Positions 53,101 to 62,445 of a stretch of DNA of 64,000 bases are shown in pieces. The first letter of the stretch is position 1. Each line of letters starts with the position of its first letter. The position numbers and the translations under genes were made by a program. The stretch comes from Bacteroidaceae bacterium. GTDB taxonomy: Bacteria; Bacteroidota; Bacteroidia; Bacteroidales; Bacteroidaceae. Below the pieces are notes generated by a model. The model was given only the letters and a program-made list of their open reading frames with translations. It was not told the DNA's origin and did no database searches. The stretch is taken from contig JAFYOS010000028.1 in assembly GCA_017560125.1 (NCBI GenBank), forward strand, positions 21,714 to 85,713, in the 5' to 3' direction.

Positions 53101-55254
53101 ATGTCTTCCGTTATGTATAAAAGGTGCTTGCTGTTTGCTGTGGCGTGGCTGTTGGCTGCGTCGGTGGCGCTGTGTGCCATTCCCGCTTCGGCAGACGACG
53201 CTTTGCTCGCCTGTTTTCTGCGCAAGCATGCGCGTGGGGAGTGCGGTGTGGGCGAGCTCTTCGGTCGTATGTATGTGAAGCAGAGGGTAGAGGCTTCCAG
53301 GAAAAATCTGTTGCTGAATGCTATCCCCGATATGGCTCGCTTCGACAGGAATATCGATTCCTATGTCACCGAGCTTTTTTACGAGCTCTATTATACAGAC
53401 TACGGTATATGGGAACTGCGCCGAAAAAGCTACAATACGAGCTTCAAGCATGGAGATGGCGAGATTGAGCGCGCGGTAGATTTTCTGCGCATGAATCCAT
53501 ACGACGACTGCTATATGCAGGGGCGCATATTCTCGCCGTTGAGCAGCAATTACTCCAAATATTACAAATATAGTTCCGATACCATTTTGGTTGGTGGCGA
53601 CAGCGTGCTGTACAAGCTGTCGTTCGAGGGGCGTTTCAAGAATATAAGGCTGCTGGATGGTGGCTGGGTGCTTCTGGACGATTCGTGCAATATCAGAGAG
53701 ATGTCGTTGCGCGGTTGGGACGAGCAGAGCCGCTTCGATGCTATATATATAATGAACGTGCGCGAGGGTGGCTGCTCGGTGGTGGAGAGCGTGCATGTCG
53801 ATATCGATTACGCTTTTCTCGGTAACAGGCTCGATATATCCACCGATGCTGTTTTCGATTACGACTATGTGCTTCCGGTAAATCGCGCTGCGGCTTTTCG
53901 TGGCAATAAAGACCGCTACAATCTCACCGGCAGTTCGAATGTGGTGTGGGATAGTACGGTGGTGACCAACCGTCGGCAGTATGCTGGCGAGCATAGGTCG
54001 ATCCCGCTCGATGAGGCCGAGGCGTTGTTGCTGGGCGATGCTACTGCTTTGTCGGGCGATAGCGCACTTGTCGCTGATAATAAGAACGATAAAAACTGGA
54101 TGTGGCGGCTTGGCGACGAGATGGTTAGCAGTCATTCCTATAATTGGAACGGCGGTGGCATTCGCCTTTCTCCCTTGGTCAATCCTGCTTATGTCGATTA
54201 CAGTTCGAGTAGGGGGTTGTCCTATAAATTGGCCATGAATGTGCGTAGCAGGCTGCCTGGGATGCGCGAGGTGAAGTTCAAACCGCAGTTGGGTTATAAT
54301 TTCAAGCAGGATGCCGTTTATTGGAGTGTCAATGGTGCTTTCGTGTACAATCCTTCGCGTTTGGGCGAGCTCTCCATTGCGCTTGGCGAGGGTAATATAA
54401 CCTACAGTAGTGCGGCGCTCGACAGGATAAAAAATGTGGCGCTCGATTCGCTCGATTTTAAGAATCTTAATCTGAATTATTTCCGCAATCAATATGTCGA
54501 GCTTGCTCATAAGTGCGAGATATTCAATGGTTTCGAGCTGCTTGCCGGTGTGAATTTTCATCGTCGTCACCTTGAAGGAAATGCCGACAAATTGCTGGAC
54601 GGCCATGGCTTTGTACTGAAGAAAAGATACAGCCAGTTTGCGCCCCACATTCGTTTCAATTGGCAGCCCGGTATGTACTATTACATGGATGGTGGTAGGA
54701 AGGTGAACCTTGGTTCGCGCTATCCGGTTTTTGCGCTCGATGTGGAGCAGGGTGTAAATGGGGTGCTCGGCTCCAATAGTGTATATACCCGTTCGGAGCT
54801 CGATGTGCAATATAAGGCTGCCACCCGCGGGGGTAACACCTTGTATATGCGTTTCGGTGCCGGTGGTTATTTTTATACCAAGGATGTCTATTTCGTTGAT
54901 TACAGCTTTCTTAAAAACAATAACCTTCCCGTCGAGCGAAGCGAGGAGCTTGGCGGTGTGTTCCAGTTGCTCGATTCGGAATGGTATAACGCCGCCAATA
55001 AATATGTCCGTGCAAATTTCACATACGAATCGGTGTATGGCTCCTTGCAGAAGCTATTCCCGCGTGTGAAGCTCTTTCAGAACGAGTATATTTATTACAA
55101 CGTTCTGTTCCTCTCCAAATTGTGCCCCTATATGGAGGTTGGATATGGCGTGGCGACGCCATATCTCGATATGGGGCTTTTCATCAGTTCGCAAAACGCC
55201 CAATTGCATAAGGTGGGCTACAAGATAGCCTTTTCGTTGTTCTCCGACCGTTAG
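53101..55254 (+). CDS. DUF5686-family protein lacking the N-terminal regulatory domain
   Basis: 717 residues, signal-like start (MYKRCLLFAVAWLLAASVALCAI). The body resembles DUF5686 proteins, large Bacteroidota outer-membrane barrels that usually begin with a carboxypeptidase-regulatory-like domain of about 80 residues. That domain is absent here; the mature part starts directly with helices. The C-terminal half is alternating barrel strands ending MGLFISSQNAQLHKVGYKIAFSLFSDR. Function unknown. Codon use and orientation match neighbours, so this is not an obvious import. Confidence 0.78.
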   Translation: MSSVMYKRCLLFAVAWLLAASVALCAIPASADDALLACFLRKHARGECGVGELFGRMYVKQRVEASRKNLLLNAIPDMARFDRNIDSYVTELFYELYYTDYGIWELRRKSYNTSFKHGDGEIERAVDFLRMNPYDDCYMQGRIFSPLSSNYSKYYKYSSDTILVGGDSVLYKLSFEGRFKNIRLLDGGWVLLDDSCNIREMSLRGWDEQSRFDAIYIMNVREGGCSVVESVHVDIDYAFLGNRLDISTDAVFDYDYVLPVNRAAAFRGNKDRYNLTGSSNVVWDSTVVTNRRQYAGEHRSIPLDEAEALLLGDATALSGDSALVADNKNDKNWMWRLGDEMVSSHSYNWNGGGIRLSPLVNPAYVDYSSSRGLSYKLAMNVRSRLPGMREVKFKPQLGYNFKQDAVYWSVNGAFVYNPSRLGELSIALGEGNITYSSAALDRIKNVALDSLDFKNLNLNYFRNQYVELAHKCEIFNGFELLAGVNFHRRHLEGNADKLLDGHGFVLKKRYSQFAPHIRFNWQPGMYYYMDGGRKVNLGSRYPVFALDVEQGVNGVLGSNSVYTRSELDVQYKAATRGGNTLYMRFGAGGYFYTKDVYFVDYSFLKNNNLPVERSEELGGVFQLLDSEWYNAANKYVRANFTYESVYGSLQKLFPRVKLFQNEYIYYNVLFLSKLCPYMEVGYGVATPYLDMGLFISSQNAQLHKVGYKIAFSLFSDR

Positions 55255-55390
55255 TAACTGAACGGTTTTTTCGCTCCTCTTTTTTTCTGTGCGCGGCATC
55301 GGAGTGGTGCCTCGTATTTTACCATTTAGCATATTTTCTGAACTTTTATAGACTTTTTTTTAATGTTTTCTTAAAAAACCGCTATTTATG

Positions 55391-55421
55391 TTGTTTATCT
55401 CTTTTATAATAACTAAATTTG
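55391..55421 (+). promoter_or_regulatory. Promoter of the glycogen operon
   Basis: TTG (55391-55393), 20 bases, TAAATTTG (55414-55421). A GCATGC-TGGC-GCATGC hairpin (55428-55443) sits in the 5' leader of about 55 bases. Otherwise 55255-55483 shows no gene. Confidence 0.65.
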
Positions 55422-55483
55422 AAAGGTGCATGCTGGCGCATGCCGTTAAAGAGGAAAAATATTAAAAGAAAATAGTTGTAAAG

Positions 55484-57415
55484 ATGAGTTATTTACGATT
55501 TGACAAGACTCTCATGACGAATCTCGAAGAGACACTTCCCAAGGAAATTCTTCGCACGAATCGTTCGGGAGCCTACCATTGTACCACCATTGTTGATTGT
55601 AATACAAGAAAATACCATGGTTTGCTTGTTATTCCAATTCCGGAAATAGACGACGAGAACCATGTGCTGCTTTCATCGCTCGATGCCACAGTAATACAAC
55701 ATGGTGCTGAGTTCAACCTGGGCCTTCACAAGTTCCGCGGTGATAACTATTCTCCAAGAGGTCATAAGTATATTCGTGAATATGAATGCGAGAAGGTGCC
55801 TACCACATGGTATCGTGTGGGTGGTGTCATCCTTAAGAAGGAAACTCTTTTCGAGCACTACGAAAATCGCATCCTTATACGCTATACATTGGTGGATGCA
55901 CATTCGGCGACAACGCTCCGTTTCCGCCCCTTCCTTGCTTTCAGAAGCGTGCGCCAATATACTCACGAGAATGCTGCTGCCAGCCGTGAGTACCAGTTGA
56001 TAGATAACGGTATCAAGACATGCATGTATCCCGGTTATCCCGATCTGTACATGCAGTTCAACAAGAAAAACGAATTTATTTTCCAGCCCGATTGGTATCG
56101 TGGCATGGAGTATCCCAAAGAACAGGAGAGAGGTTACGATTCGAACGAGGATCTCTACGTACCCGGATATTTCGAAATGGAGATAAAGAAGGGCGAGAGC
56201 ATTGTATTTGCAGCAGGCGTCAAGGAGGTCAAGACACGTAGTCTGAAAAAGACCTTCGAGGAGGAGATGGACGAGCGCACTCCGCGCGATAATTTCCAGC
56301 ACTGCTTGGTGAATGCGGCTCACCAGTTTACAAACCGTCAGAATGGCGAGGCCTATATCCTGGCCGGTTATCCCTGGTTCAAGTGCCGTGCGCGCGACAT
56401 GTTCATATCGTTGCCCGGATTGACCTTGGCTATCAACGAGCAGTTCAAGTACGACGAGGTGATGGTTACCGCATGTAAAGCTATACGCTCTTTCATCAGT
56501 GGCGAGGCCAATGACCTGAAGGTAACCGAAATGGAGCACCCCGACGTGTTGCTGTGGGCTGTATGGTGCATCCAGCAGTTCGCGAAAATGGTTTCCAAAG
56601 AGGAGTGCATCCAGAAATATGGCGATTTGCTCAAGGATATCATGGAGTACCTCTCTCAGGAGAAGCACCCCAACCTGTTCCTGCATGCCAACGGATTGCT
56701 CTATACAAATGGATACGACAAGGCTGTTACATGGATGAATTCCACAGCCAACGGTCGCCCCGTTATTCCCCGTACAGGTTATGTGGTCGAGATAAATGCG
56801 CTGTGGTACAATGCGCTTCGTTTCGTTGCTGACATCGCGGGCGAGGGTGCTTTCAGAGATAGCTTGAACGAGCTTGCCGATAGAGCTGCCGCTTCGTTTG
56901 TGGATACATTCCTCAACGAGCACGGATATCTGTTGGACTATGTCGATGGTCGCATGATGGACTGGAGCGTACGTCCCAATATGATATTTGCTGCGGCGTT
57001 CGACTATTCACCGCTGAATACACGCCAGAAGAAGGGCATCGTGGATATCTGCTCAAAAGAGCTGCTGACACCGAAGGGCTTGCGTTCGTTGAGCCCCAAG
57101 AGCGGTGGCTACAACCCTAACTACGTAGGTCCTCAGAGCCAGCGCGACTATGCTTACCATCAGGGTACCGCATGGCCTTGGTTGGCAGGTTTCTATTTCG
57201 AAGCATATCTGAAAATATACAAAATGAGCGCTCTCGGCTTCATTGAGCGCCACATGATTGGCTTCGAGGACGAGATGACCTCGCACTGCATCGGTTCAAT
57301 CCCCGAGCTGTTTGATGGCAACCCGCCGTTCAAAGGCCGTGGAGCTGTGTCGTTTGCAATGAACGTGGCCGAGATTCTTAGAACATTGTATTTATTGAAC
57401 AAGTATAACTATTGA
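55484..57415 (+). CDS. Glycogen debranching enzyme (amylo-alpha-1,6-glucosidase, GDE_C type)
   Basis: 643 residues, no signal peptide, cytosolic. N-terminal beta domain (about 1-230: TNRSGAYHCTTIVDCNTRKYHGLLVIP) followed by an (alpha/alpha)6 barrel (about 280-640) with AGYPWFKCRARDMFISLPGLTLAI, AVTWMNSTANGRPVIPRTGYVVEINALWYNA and YHQGTAWPWLAGFY, all typical of GDE_C. Asp in CRARDMF and Glu in VEINALW are candidate catalytic residues. It removes alpha-1,6 stubs from glycogen. First gene of the operon; the next gene follows 14 bases later. Confidence 0.93.
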   Translation: MSYLRFDKTLMTNLEETLPKEILRTNRSGAYHCTTIVDCNTRKYHGLLVIPIPEIDDENHVLLSSLDATVIQHGAEFNLGLHKFRGDNYSPRGHKYIREYECEKVPTTWYRVGGVILKKETLFEHYENRILIRYTLVDAHSATTLRFRPFLAFRSVRQYTHENAAASREYQLIDNGIKTCMYPGYPDLYMQFNKKNEFIFQPDWYRGMEYPKEQERGYDSNEDLYVPGYFEMEIKKGESIVFAAGVKEVKTRSLKKTFEEEMDERTPRDNFQHCLVNAAHQFTNRQNGEAYILAGYPWFKCRARDMFISLPGLTLAINEQFKYDEVMVTACKAIRSFISGEANDLKVTEMEHPDVLLWAVWCIQQFAKMVSKEECIQKYGDLLKDIMEYLSQEKHPNLFLHANGLLYTNGYDKAVTWMNSTANGRPVIPRTGYVVEINALWYNALRFVADIAGEGAFRDSLNELADRAAASFVDTFLNEHGYLLDYVDGRMMDWSVRPNMIFAAAFDYSPLNTRQKKGIVDICSKELLTPKGLRSLSPKSGGYNPNYVGPQSQRDYAYHQGTAWPWLAGFYFEAYLKIYKMSALGFIERHMIGFEDEMTSHCIGSIPELFDGNPPFKGRGAVSFAMNVAEILRTLYLLNKYNY

Positions 57416-57429
57416 TAGGAGGAACCGAT

Positions 57430-58698
57430 ATGAAAGTATTGATGTTTGGATGGGAATTCCCTCCCAAAATTTTAGGTGGTCTTGCGGTTGCTTCTTACGG
57501 TATAACAAAAGGTTTGAGCCTACAGGGTGATGTTGAAACAACATTCTGTCTGCCGAAGCCCACAGGAGAAGAAGAAAAATTCTTGAAAATTATAGGCATG
57601 AACCAGGTGCCTATCGTGTGGCGCGATGTGGATTACGACTATTTGAAATATCGTTTGCCCAACTACGTGACTCCCGAAGAGTATTACGGATTCCGCGACC
57701 ATATCTATGCCGATTTCTCGTACATGCATGTCAACGACCTTGGTTGCATGGAATTCGCAGGTGGATATCCGCAGAACCTTCACGACGAGATAAACAACTA
57801 TTCAATCATCGCCGGCGTCGTGGCACGCTCGCGCGAATTTGATATCATCCATGCCCACGACTGGTTGACATATCCTGCCGGCGTGCATGCCAAGATGGTC
57901 AGCGGAAAACCGTTGTGTATCCATGTGCATGCAACCGACTTCGACCGTTCGCGCGGACAGGTGAACCCCACGGTCTATTCAATCGAGAAGAACGGAATGG
58001 ATCATGCCGATTGCATCATGTGTGTGTCCGAATTGACACGACAGACCGTAATCAACCACTACCATCAGGATCCTCGCAAGTGTGTAGCCATGCACAATGC
58101 TGTGTATCCCCTCTCGCCCGAGCTCGATGCGATACCTCGCGTAGAGCACCCCAAAGAGAAGGTGGTTACATTCCTTGGTCGTATCACCATGCAGAAGGGC
58201 CCCGAGTACTTCGTCGAGGCTGCGGCGCTTGTCTTGAAGCGCACCAAGAACATACGCTTCGTCTTCGCCGGTTCGGGTGATATGTACGAAGCTATGGTGA
58301 ACCTTGCAGCTGAGCGTGGCATTGCCGACAGGTTCCATTTCCCCGGATTCCAGCGTGGCAAGCAGGTTTACGAGGCTTATAAGAACAGCGACGTCTTTGT
58401 GATGCCCTCTGTGTCGGAGCCCTTTGGTATTGCGCCTTTGGAGGCAATGCAGTGCGGTACGCCCTCTATTATCTCCAAGCAGTCGGGTTGTGGCGAGATT
58501 CTCTCCAATGTGATTAAAGTGGACTATTGGGATATAAACGCAATGGCCGACGCCATCTACTCGATATGTACCAATCCCGCGCTCTTCAAATATTTGCAGG
58601 AAGAGGGTAAGAAAGAGGTTGACGGCATCACCTGGGAGAAGGTCGGCTTGCGTCATCGCGCCATCTATGACGAATTAATTAGAAACAACAATAAATAA
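57430..58698 (+). CDS. GT4 glycogen-synthase-type glycosyltransferase
   Basis: 422 residues from ATG 57430. GT-B fold: N-terminal MFGWEFPPKILGGLAVASYG with the GG substrate loop, HAHDWLTYPAGVHAKM, HVHATDFDRSRG, C-terminal FLGRITMQKGPEYFVEAA and VSEPFGIAPLEAMQCGTPSI (the EX7E motif). It has the look of the GT4-like glycogen synthases of Bacteroidota. It would extend alpha-1,4-glucan from NDP-glucose. Lies between the debranching enzyme and the GH57-like gene, so it is probably the real synthase of this locus. Confidence 0.88.
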   Translation: MKVLMFGWEFPPKILGGLAVASYGITKGLSLQGDVETTFCLPKPTGEEEKFLKIIGMNQVPIVWRDVDYDYLKYRLPNYVTPEEYYGFRDHIYADFSYMHVNDLGCMEFAGGYPQNLHDEINNYSIIAGVVARSREFDIIHAHDWLTYPAGVHAKMVSGKPLCIHVHATDFDRSRGQVNPTVYSIEKNGMDHADCIMCVSELTRQTVINHYHQDPRKCVAMHNAVYPLSPELDAIPRVEHPKEKVVTFLGRITMQKGPEYFVEAAALVLKRTKNIRFVFAGSGDMYEAMVNLAAERGIADRFHFPGFQRGKQVYEAYKNSDVFVMPSVSEPFGIAPLEAMQCGTPSIISKQSGCGEILSNVIKVDYWDINAMADAIYSICTNPALFKYLQEEGKKEVDGITWEKVGLRHRAIYDELIRNNNK

Positions 58699-58709
58699 AA
58701 TAAATAGAT

Positions 58710-60044
58710 ATGAAAACAATCTGTCTTTATTTTGAGATACACAATATTATCAACCTGAAGCGCTATCGTTGTTTCGATATTGGTCGCGATCACTATTACT
58801 ACGATGACTATGAAAATGAGCGCACTATAAACGATGTAGCCGAGCGTTCATATATCCCTGCTTTGGGTGCATTGATAGAGATGGCCAAGAGCAACAACGG
58901 TGCATTCAAGGTGGCTCTCTCTGTTTCGGGTGTTGCTCTCGAGCAGCTCGAGACATACGCTCCCCGAGTAATTGAGCTGTTGCACGAATTGAACGAAACA
59001 GGTTGCGTGGAGTTCCTCTGCGAGCCCTATTCGCACGGCCTTTCTTCGTTGGCTAACGAAGATTGCTTCCGCGACGATGTAGAGCGCATGCGCGTTAAGG
59101 TTAAGCAGATGTTCGGCAAGGCACCCAAGGTGTTCCGTAACTCGAGCCTTATCTATTCTAACGAGATTGGTTCAATCATTGCCGATATGGGCTTCAAGGG
59201 TATCCTGACCGAGGGTGCTAAGCATGTGCTTGGTTGGAAGAGCGCCCACTATCTCTACCACTGTGCATACAACAGTAACCTGAAGGTGTTGTTGCGCGAC
59301 TATAAGCTGTCAGACGACATCAGCTTGCGATTCAATAACTCGGAGTGGAACGAGTATCCCCTGTTTGCCGATAAATATATCGGTTGGATAGCCGATATGC
59401 CCGAAGAGGAGCAGGTAATCAATATCTTCATGGAGCTTTCTGCTCTTGGTTTTGCGCAGCCCCTGTCGTCGAACATTCTCGAATTCATGAAGGCGCTTCC
59501 CATCTGCGCCAAGGAGCGTGGTATCACATTCTCGACCCCCACAGAGATTATCACCAAGCTGAAATCGGTGGATGCAGTGGATGTTCCCTATCCCATGTCG
59601 TGGACAGACGAGGAGAGAGATGTCAGCAGCTTCTTGGGTAATATTCTCCAGCGCGAGGCGTTCGATAAGCTCTACAGCGTGGCAGAGCGCGTACTCATGT
59701 GCCAGGATCGTCGCATCAAGCAGGATTGGGATTACTTGCAGGCAAGCAATAACTTCCGCTTCATGACCACCAAGAACACAGGTATGCACATCGAGCGTGG
59801 TATCTACGACTCACCTTTCGATGCCTTTACCAACTACATGAATATCGTTGGTGATTTCATCAGCCGTGTAAATGCGCAGTTCCCCGAGGGTATCGACAAC
59901 GAGGAACTGAACTCATTGCTCAAGATGATTTCTAATCAGAACGAAGAGATTGTGGCTCTCAACAAGGAGATTGCGGCCCTCAAGAAGGGTGCAGCGCCTA
60001 AAGAGAAACCCGCAAGAAAATGCAAGAAAAAGAGCGAGGAATAA
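58710..60044 (+). CDS. GH57-fold protein with degenerate catalytic motifs
   Basis: 444 residues. The frame aligns along the whole length with GH57 alpha-amylases from this phylum (MKTICLYFEIH start, FRNSSLIYSNEIG, TEGAKHVLGWKS, MSWTDEERDVSSFLGN). Nucleophile-site Glu168 in LTEGA is kept. But region 1 reads HNII where family members have HQP, and region 4 (239-250) reads IFMELSALGFAQ where family members have FMDYETFGEHQ. The acid Asp is replaced by Glu242, and the Gly-Glu-His triplet is gone. A Lys-rich tail (AAPKEKPARKCKKKSEE) follows a coiled coil. I infer an impaired or non-catalytic glycan-binding partner in the glycogen operon. Confidence 0.85.
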   Translation: MKTICLYFEIHNIINLKRYRCFDIGRDHYYYDDYENERTINDVAERSYIPALGALIEMAKSNNGAFKVALSVSGVALEQLETYAPRVIELLHELNETGCVEFLCEPYSHGLSSLANEDCFRDDVERMRVKVKQMFGKAPKVFRNSSLIYSNEIGSIIADMGFKGILTEGAKHVLGWKSAHYLYHCAYNSNLKVLLRDYKLSDDISLRFNNSEWNEYPLFADKYIGWIADMPEEEQVINIFMELSALGFAQPLSSNILEFMKALPICAKERGITFSTPTEIITKLKSVDAVDVPYPMSWTDEERDVSSFLGNILQREAFDKLYSVAERVLMCQDRRIKQDWDYLQASNNFRFMTTKNTGMHIERGIYDSPFDAFTNYMNIVGDFISRVNAQFPEGIDNEELNSLLKMISNQNEEIVALNKEIAALKKGAAPKEKPARKCKKKSEE

Positions 60045-60065
60045 TATCCACGCTCCCATATAGAT

Positions 60066-60100
60066 AAAAAAATAACAGCCCATCGGGCTGTTATTTTTTT
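60066..60100. terminator. Bidirectional terminator of the glycogen operon and the DUF4270 gene
   Basis: AAAAAAATAACAGCCC-ATC-GGGCTGTTATTTTTTT, perfect 16-pair stem. Confidence 0.93.
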
Positions 60101-60139
60101 TATGATAGTTGTTGATGCCAGTCTGTTGTTACCACGCTG

Positions 60140-61561
60140 TTACCACTCCTCCTTGAAACGGCTGGTGATAATCTTTATCGCTGTGTTGTCCTTGCCACCG
60201 CGCAGTTTGATGCTGTTCATCTTCAGGTCGTGTGTGATGCCCACGATGTTGCCGTTGCTGTCCTTTGTGGTCGATACAGGTATCAGCACCACCTTGTTCC
60301 AGTCGGGGTTCTTGCTCTCCCAATCGGGGTCGCTTGCAATACCATTGTTGTATTCGGCATAGCAGTGGTTTATCAGGCGCGATATGTTGTTGAATGCATA
60401 CTGGTTGTATGTGCTGTTGAAGGTCGAATAGAACGATGTCTTGTTGTCGTATGTCTTGTTCTTCAAGAAGAAATCGTACATCTCGCTCTTGCGCACCATG
60501 AGCAACACGGCGGGTATGCTGTACTTGTACTGGTAGTCGGTTGACTGGTTATAACGTGTGAATGTTATTTTTGCAAGGTTCAGCGTGTCGGTATTCTCGG
60601 CAATCTCCTTGATGGGCAATTCCACTTCGGTGAAGATACCGGCCGGTGTCTTCAGGTATGTACACGAATTATCATCGACGAGTGGTTGCAGGTCGCCGTT
60701 GCTGAATTTGTTCACCTGCAATACCTCCTTGGTTGACGAGAAGGTGGCGATGGCTGTCACCAGTGAATCCTTCTTGCCGCTGGCACCTGTTATGTAGTGC
60801 TGGAAATGTACGTTCAAACGTGCCATGCTCACATATATTACAGTGCCGTCGCCCTGTGTGCTCTTCACGTAGAGGCCCTTGAGTATGTTCTCTATGAATT
60901 TTTCCGAATTGGCGAAATATTCTTTACCGATAGAATCGCCGTTGGCGTTTGTCTCGTAATATTTTTGAATAAATCTGTTGCCAAGCTCAATGGGCAGGGG
61001 TATGGTGATGCTCGGTGTGAAGTTGTCGCCATGACGAATGGAGTCGTGGATGGCGTAATCTATCGCACAATATGTCTTTTCGGCAATGGGGCCGCTTTGA
61101 GCGTCGTAGAACTCGGTGGGGTCGATGTTGGTGTAGTAGGGTGTGCCCTCTTCCAATGTCCTGTCGAGTTCATACACCTCGCACTTCATGGGGTTGAGCG
61201 AGTCGCCGAAATAGCTGTTGTAAAACAGCTTCATCTCTATTTTGTATGCACTGTCGCCAACAACGCCTTCTGCTGGGAAACCGTAATTCTCTAGGCAGTT
61301 GAACTGGGCAATGAAATCCGATGAGAACACGGCGCCCGACTCGGGGTCGGTGTGTTTGCCCAGATATACGCGATTGGTGTTTGCCAATATCGAGTCGTTC
61401 GCCAGTATGGAACGGCTTTTGGCATAGAAGGTAATAGTGTCTATCTCCATTTCGTCGCCTGCAGGCACGATGCTGCTTCCGAGCATGTCGGTGTTGTCGT
61501 CGCAAGCGATGAATGTGATAGCCGATATCGCTATTGTGAGAAAAATGAATAGTCGTTTCAT
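60140..61561 (-). CDS. DUF4270 lipoprotein
   Basis: 473 residues. Signal with lipobox (FLTIAISAITFIACDD), mature Cys about residue 20. The rest is beta-rich with FSSDFIAQFNCLENYGF and a terminal IKLRGGKDNTAIKIITSRFKEEW. DUF4270 is a Bacteroidota lipoprotein family of unknown role. It is 9 bases downstream of the half-GT5 gene on the same strand, so the two may share a transcript. Confidence 0.85.
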   Translation of the reverse strand: MKRLFIFLTIAISAITFIACDDNTDMLGSSIVPAGDEMEIDTITFYAKSRSILANDSILANTNRVYLGKHTDPESGAVFSSDFIAQFNCLENYGFPAEGVVGDSAYKIEMKLFYNSYFGDSLNPMKCEVYELDRTLEEGTPYYTNIDPTEFYDAQSGPIAEKTYCAIDYAIHDSIRHGDNFTPSITIPLPIELGNRFIQKYYETNANGDSIGKEYFANSEKFIENILKGLYVKSTQGDGTVIYVSMARLNVHFQHYITGASGKKDSLVTAIATFSSTKEVLQVNKFSNGDLQPLVDDNSCTYLKTPAGIFTEVELPIKEIAENTDTLNLAKITFTRYNQSTDYQYKYSIPAVLLMVRKSEMYDFFLKNKTYDNKTSFYSTFNSTYNQYAFNNISRLINHCYAEYNNGIASDPDWESKNPDWNKVVLIPVSTTKDSNGNIVGITHDLKMNSIKLRGGKDNTAIKIITSRFKEEW

Positions 61562-61570
61562 GTAGTTATA

Positions 61571-62377
61571 TCAACGGAACTTGTCGTAGAACTCGTTGCA
61601 TGCAGCCACGTAGTTCTCCTCTGTTTGATAGGGCAGAACCTCCTTGCCCAATTCCTTAGCGTATGATATGAGCGACTCGGGTATATCGGGTGAATTTACG
61701 ATTACGCCGTCGCTGTATCTGATGGCAAGCTTGGCGAGTTCTTCGTATGTAACAGGGGTGTTGATGCCCTCTGTAAGCGACTCATCCATGTCCTTGCACA
61801 GAAGTTTTTTGATGATCGATTCATCAAGCGCATTATTGAAGTTTGTGCTATACAGCGAGAAGATTACCTTTGAATCGCGGAACGAAGGTTCCTCGCGGTA
61901 TGCGCTCTTTATATACAATGGAGCCAATGCCGATATCCAACCATGGCAGTGGATTACGTTGGGACACCAACGGAATTTTTTTACTGTTTCCAGTACGCCA
62001 CGCGAGAAGAATATCGCTCTTTCGTCGTTGTCGCTATATTCGCAACCGTTTTCATCCTCGGTCATCTGACGGTTCTGGAAGTAGTCGTCGTTGTCGATGA
62101 AATATACCTGCATGCGTGCCGACTGCAACGAAGCCACCTTGATAATCATAGGATGGTCTGTCTCGTCGATTATCAGGTTCATACCGGTGAGGCGCTGCAC
62201 CTCGTGCAACTGGTTGCGTCTTTCGTTTATGAAACCCCACTTGGGAGTGAAAATTCTTATTTCGCGACCGCGCTCCTGTGTAGCCTGCGGCAATGTTCTA
62301 CCAATTTTTGAAATTTCCGATTCCGGAACAAAAGGTGTGATTTCTTGTGTGATAAATAATATTCTGCTAGTTTCCAT
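61571..62377 (-). CDS. Half-length GT5 glycogen-synthase-like protein
   Basis: 268 residues from ATG 62377; a longer start (62416) lies in the -7 box. It covers only the N-terminal Rossmann half of GT5 synthases (METSRILFITQEITPFVPESEI, NVIHCHGWISALAPLYIKSAY, SDGVIVNSPDI), whose normal length is about 470-480. The KxGGL glucosyl-donor loop is replaced by SKIGRTLPQ. The EX7E acceptor half is entirely missing. No stop or frameshift remnant lies beyond, and its promoter is intact, so it looks like a kept domain, perhaps a regulator or glycan-binding factor of glycogen synthesis rather than a synthase. Confidence 0.82.
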   Translation of the reverse strand: METSRILFITQEITPFVPESEISKIGRTLPQATQERGREIRIFTPKWGFINERRNQLHEVQRLTGMNLIIDETDHPMIIKVASLQSARMQVYFIDNDDYFQNRQMTEDENGCEYSDNDERAIFFSRGVLETVKKFRWCPNVIHCHGWISALAPLYIKSAYREEPSFRDSKVIFSLYSTNFNNALDESIIKKLLCKDMDESLTEGINTPVTYEELAKLAIRYSDGVIVNSPDIPESLISYAKELGKEVLPYQTEENYVAACNEFYDKFR

Positions 62378-62413
62378 TGTCGTTCTGTTTTGCGAATGTA
62401 GTCCGCAACCCTG

Positions 62414-62445
62414 CAAAGATACTCAAAATTCAGCAGATACACAAA
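62414..62445 (-). promoter_or_regulatory. Promoter of the half-GT5 gene
   Basis: TTTG (62445-62442), 20 bases, TATCTTTG (62421-62414) on the minus strand. It rules out ATG 62416. Confidence 0.7.

Noticed and set aside
53035-54810. 591-codon antisense open frame over the DUF5686 gene
   Set aside because: No recognisable composition or start signals; the sense frame has a signal peptide and barrel pattern.
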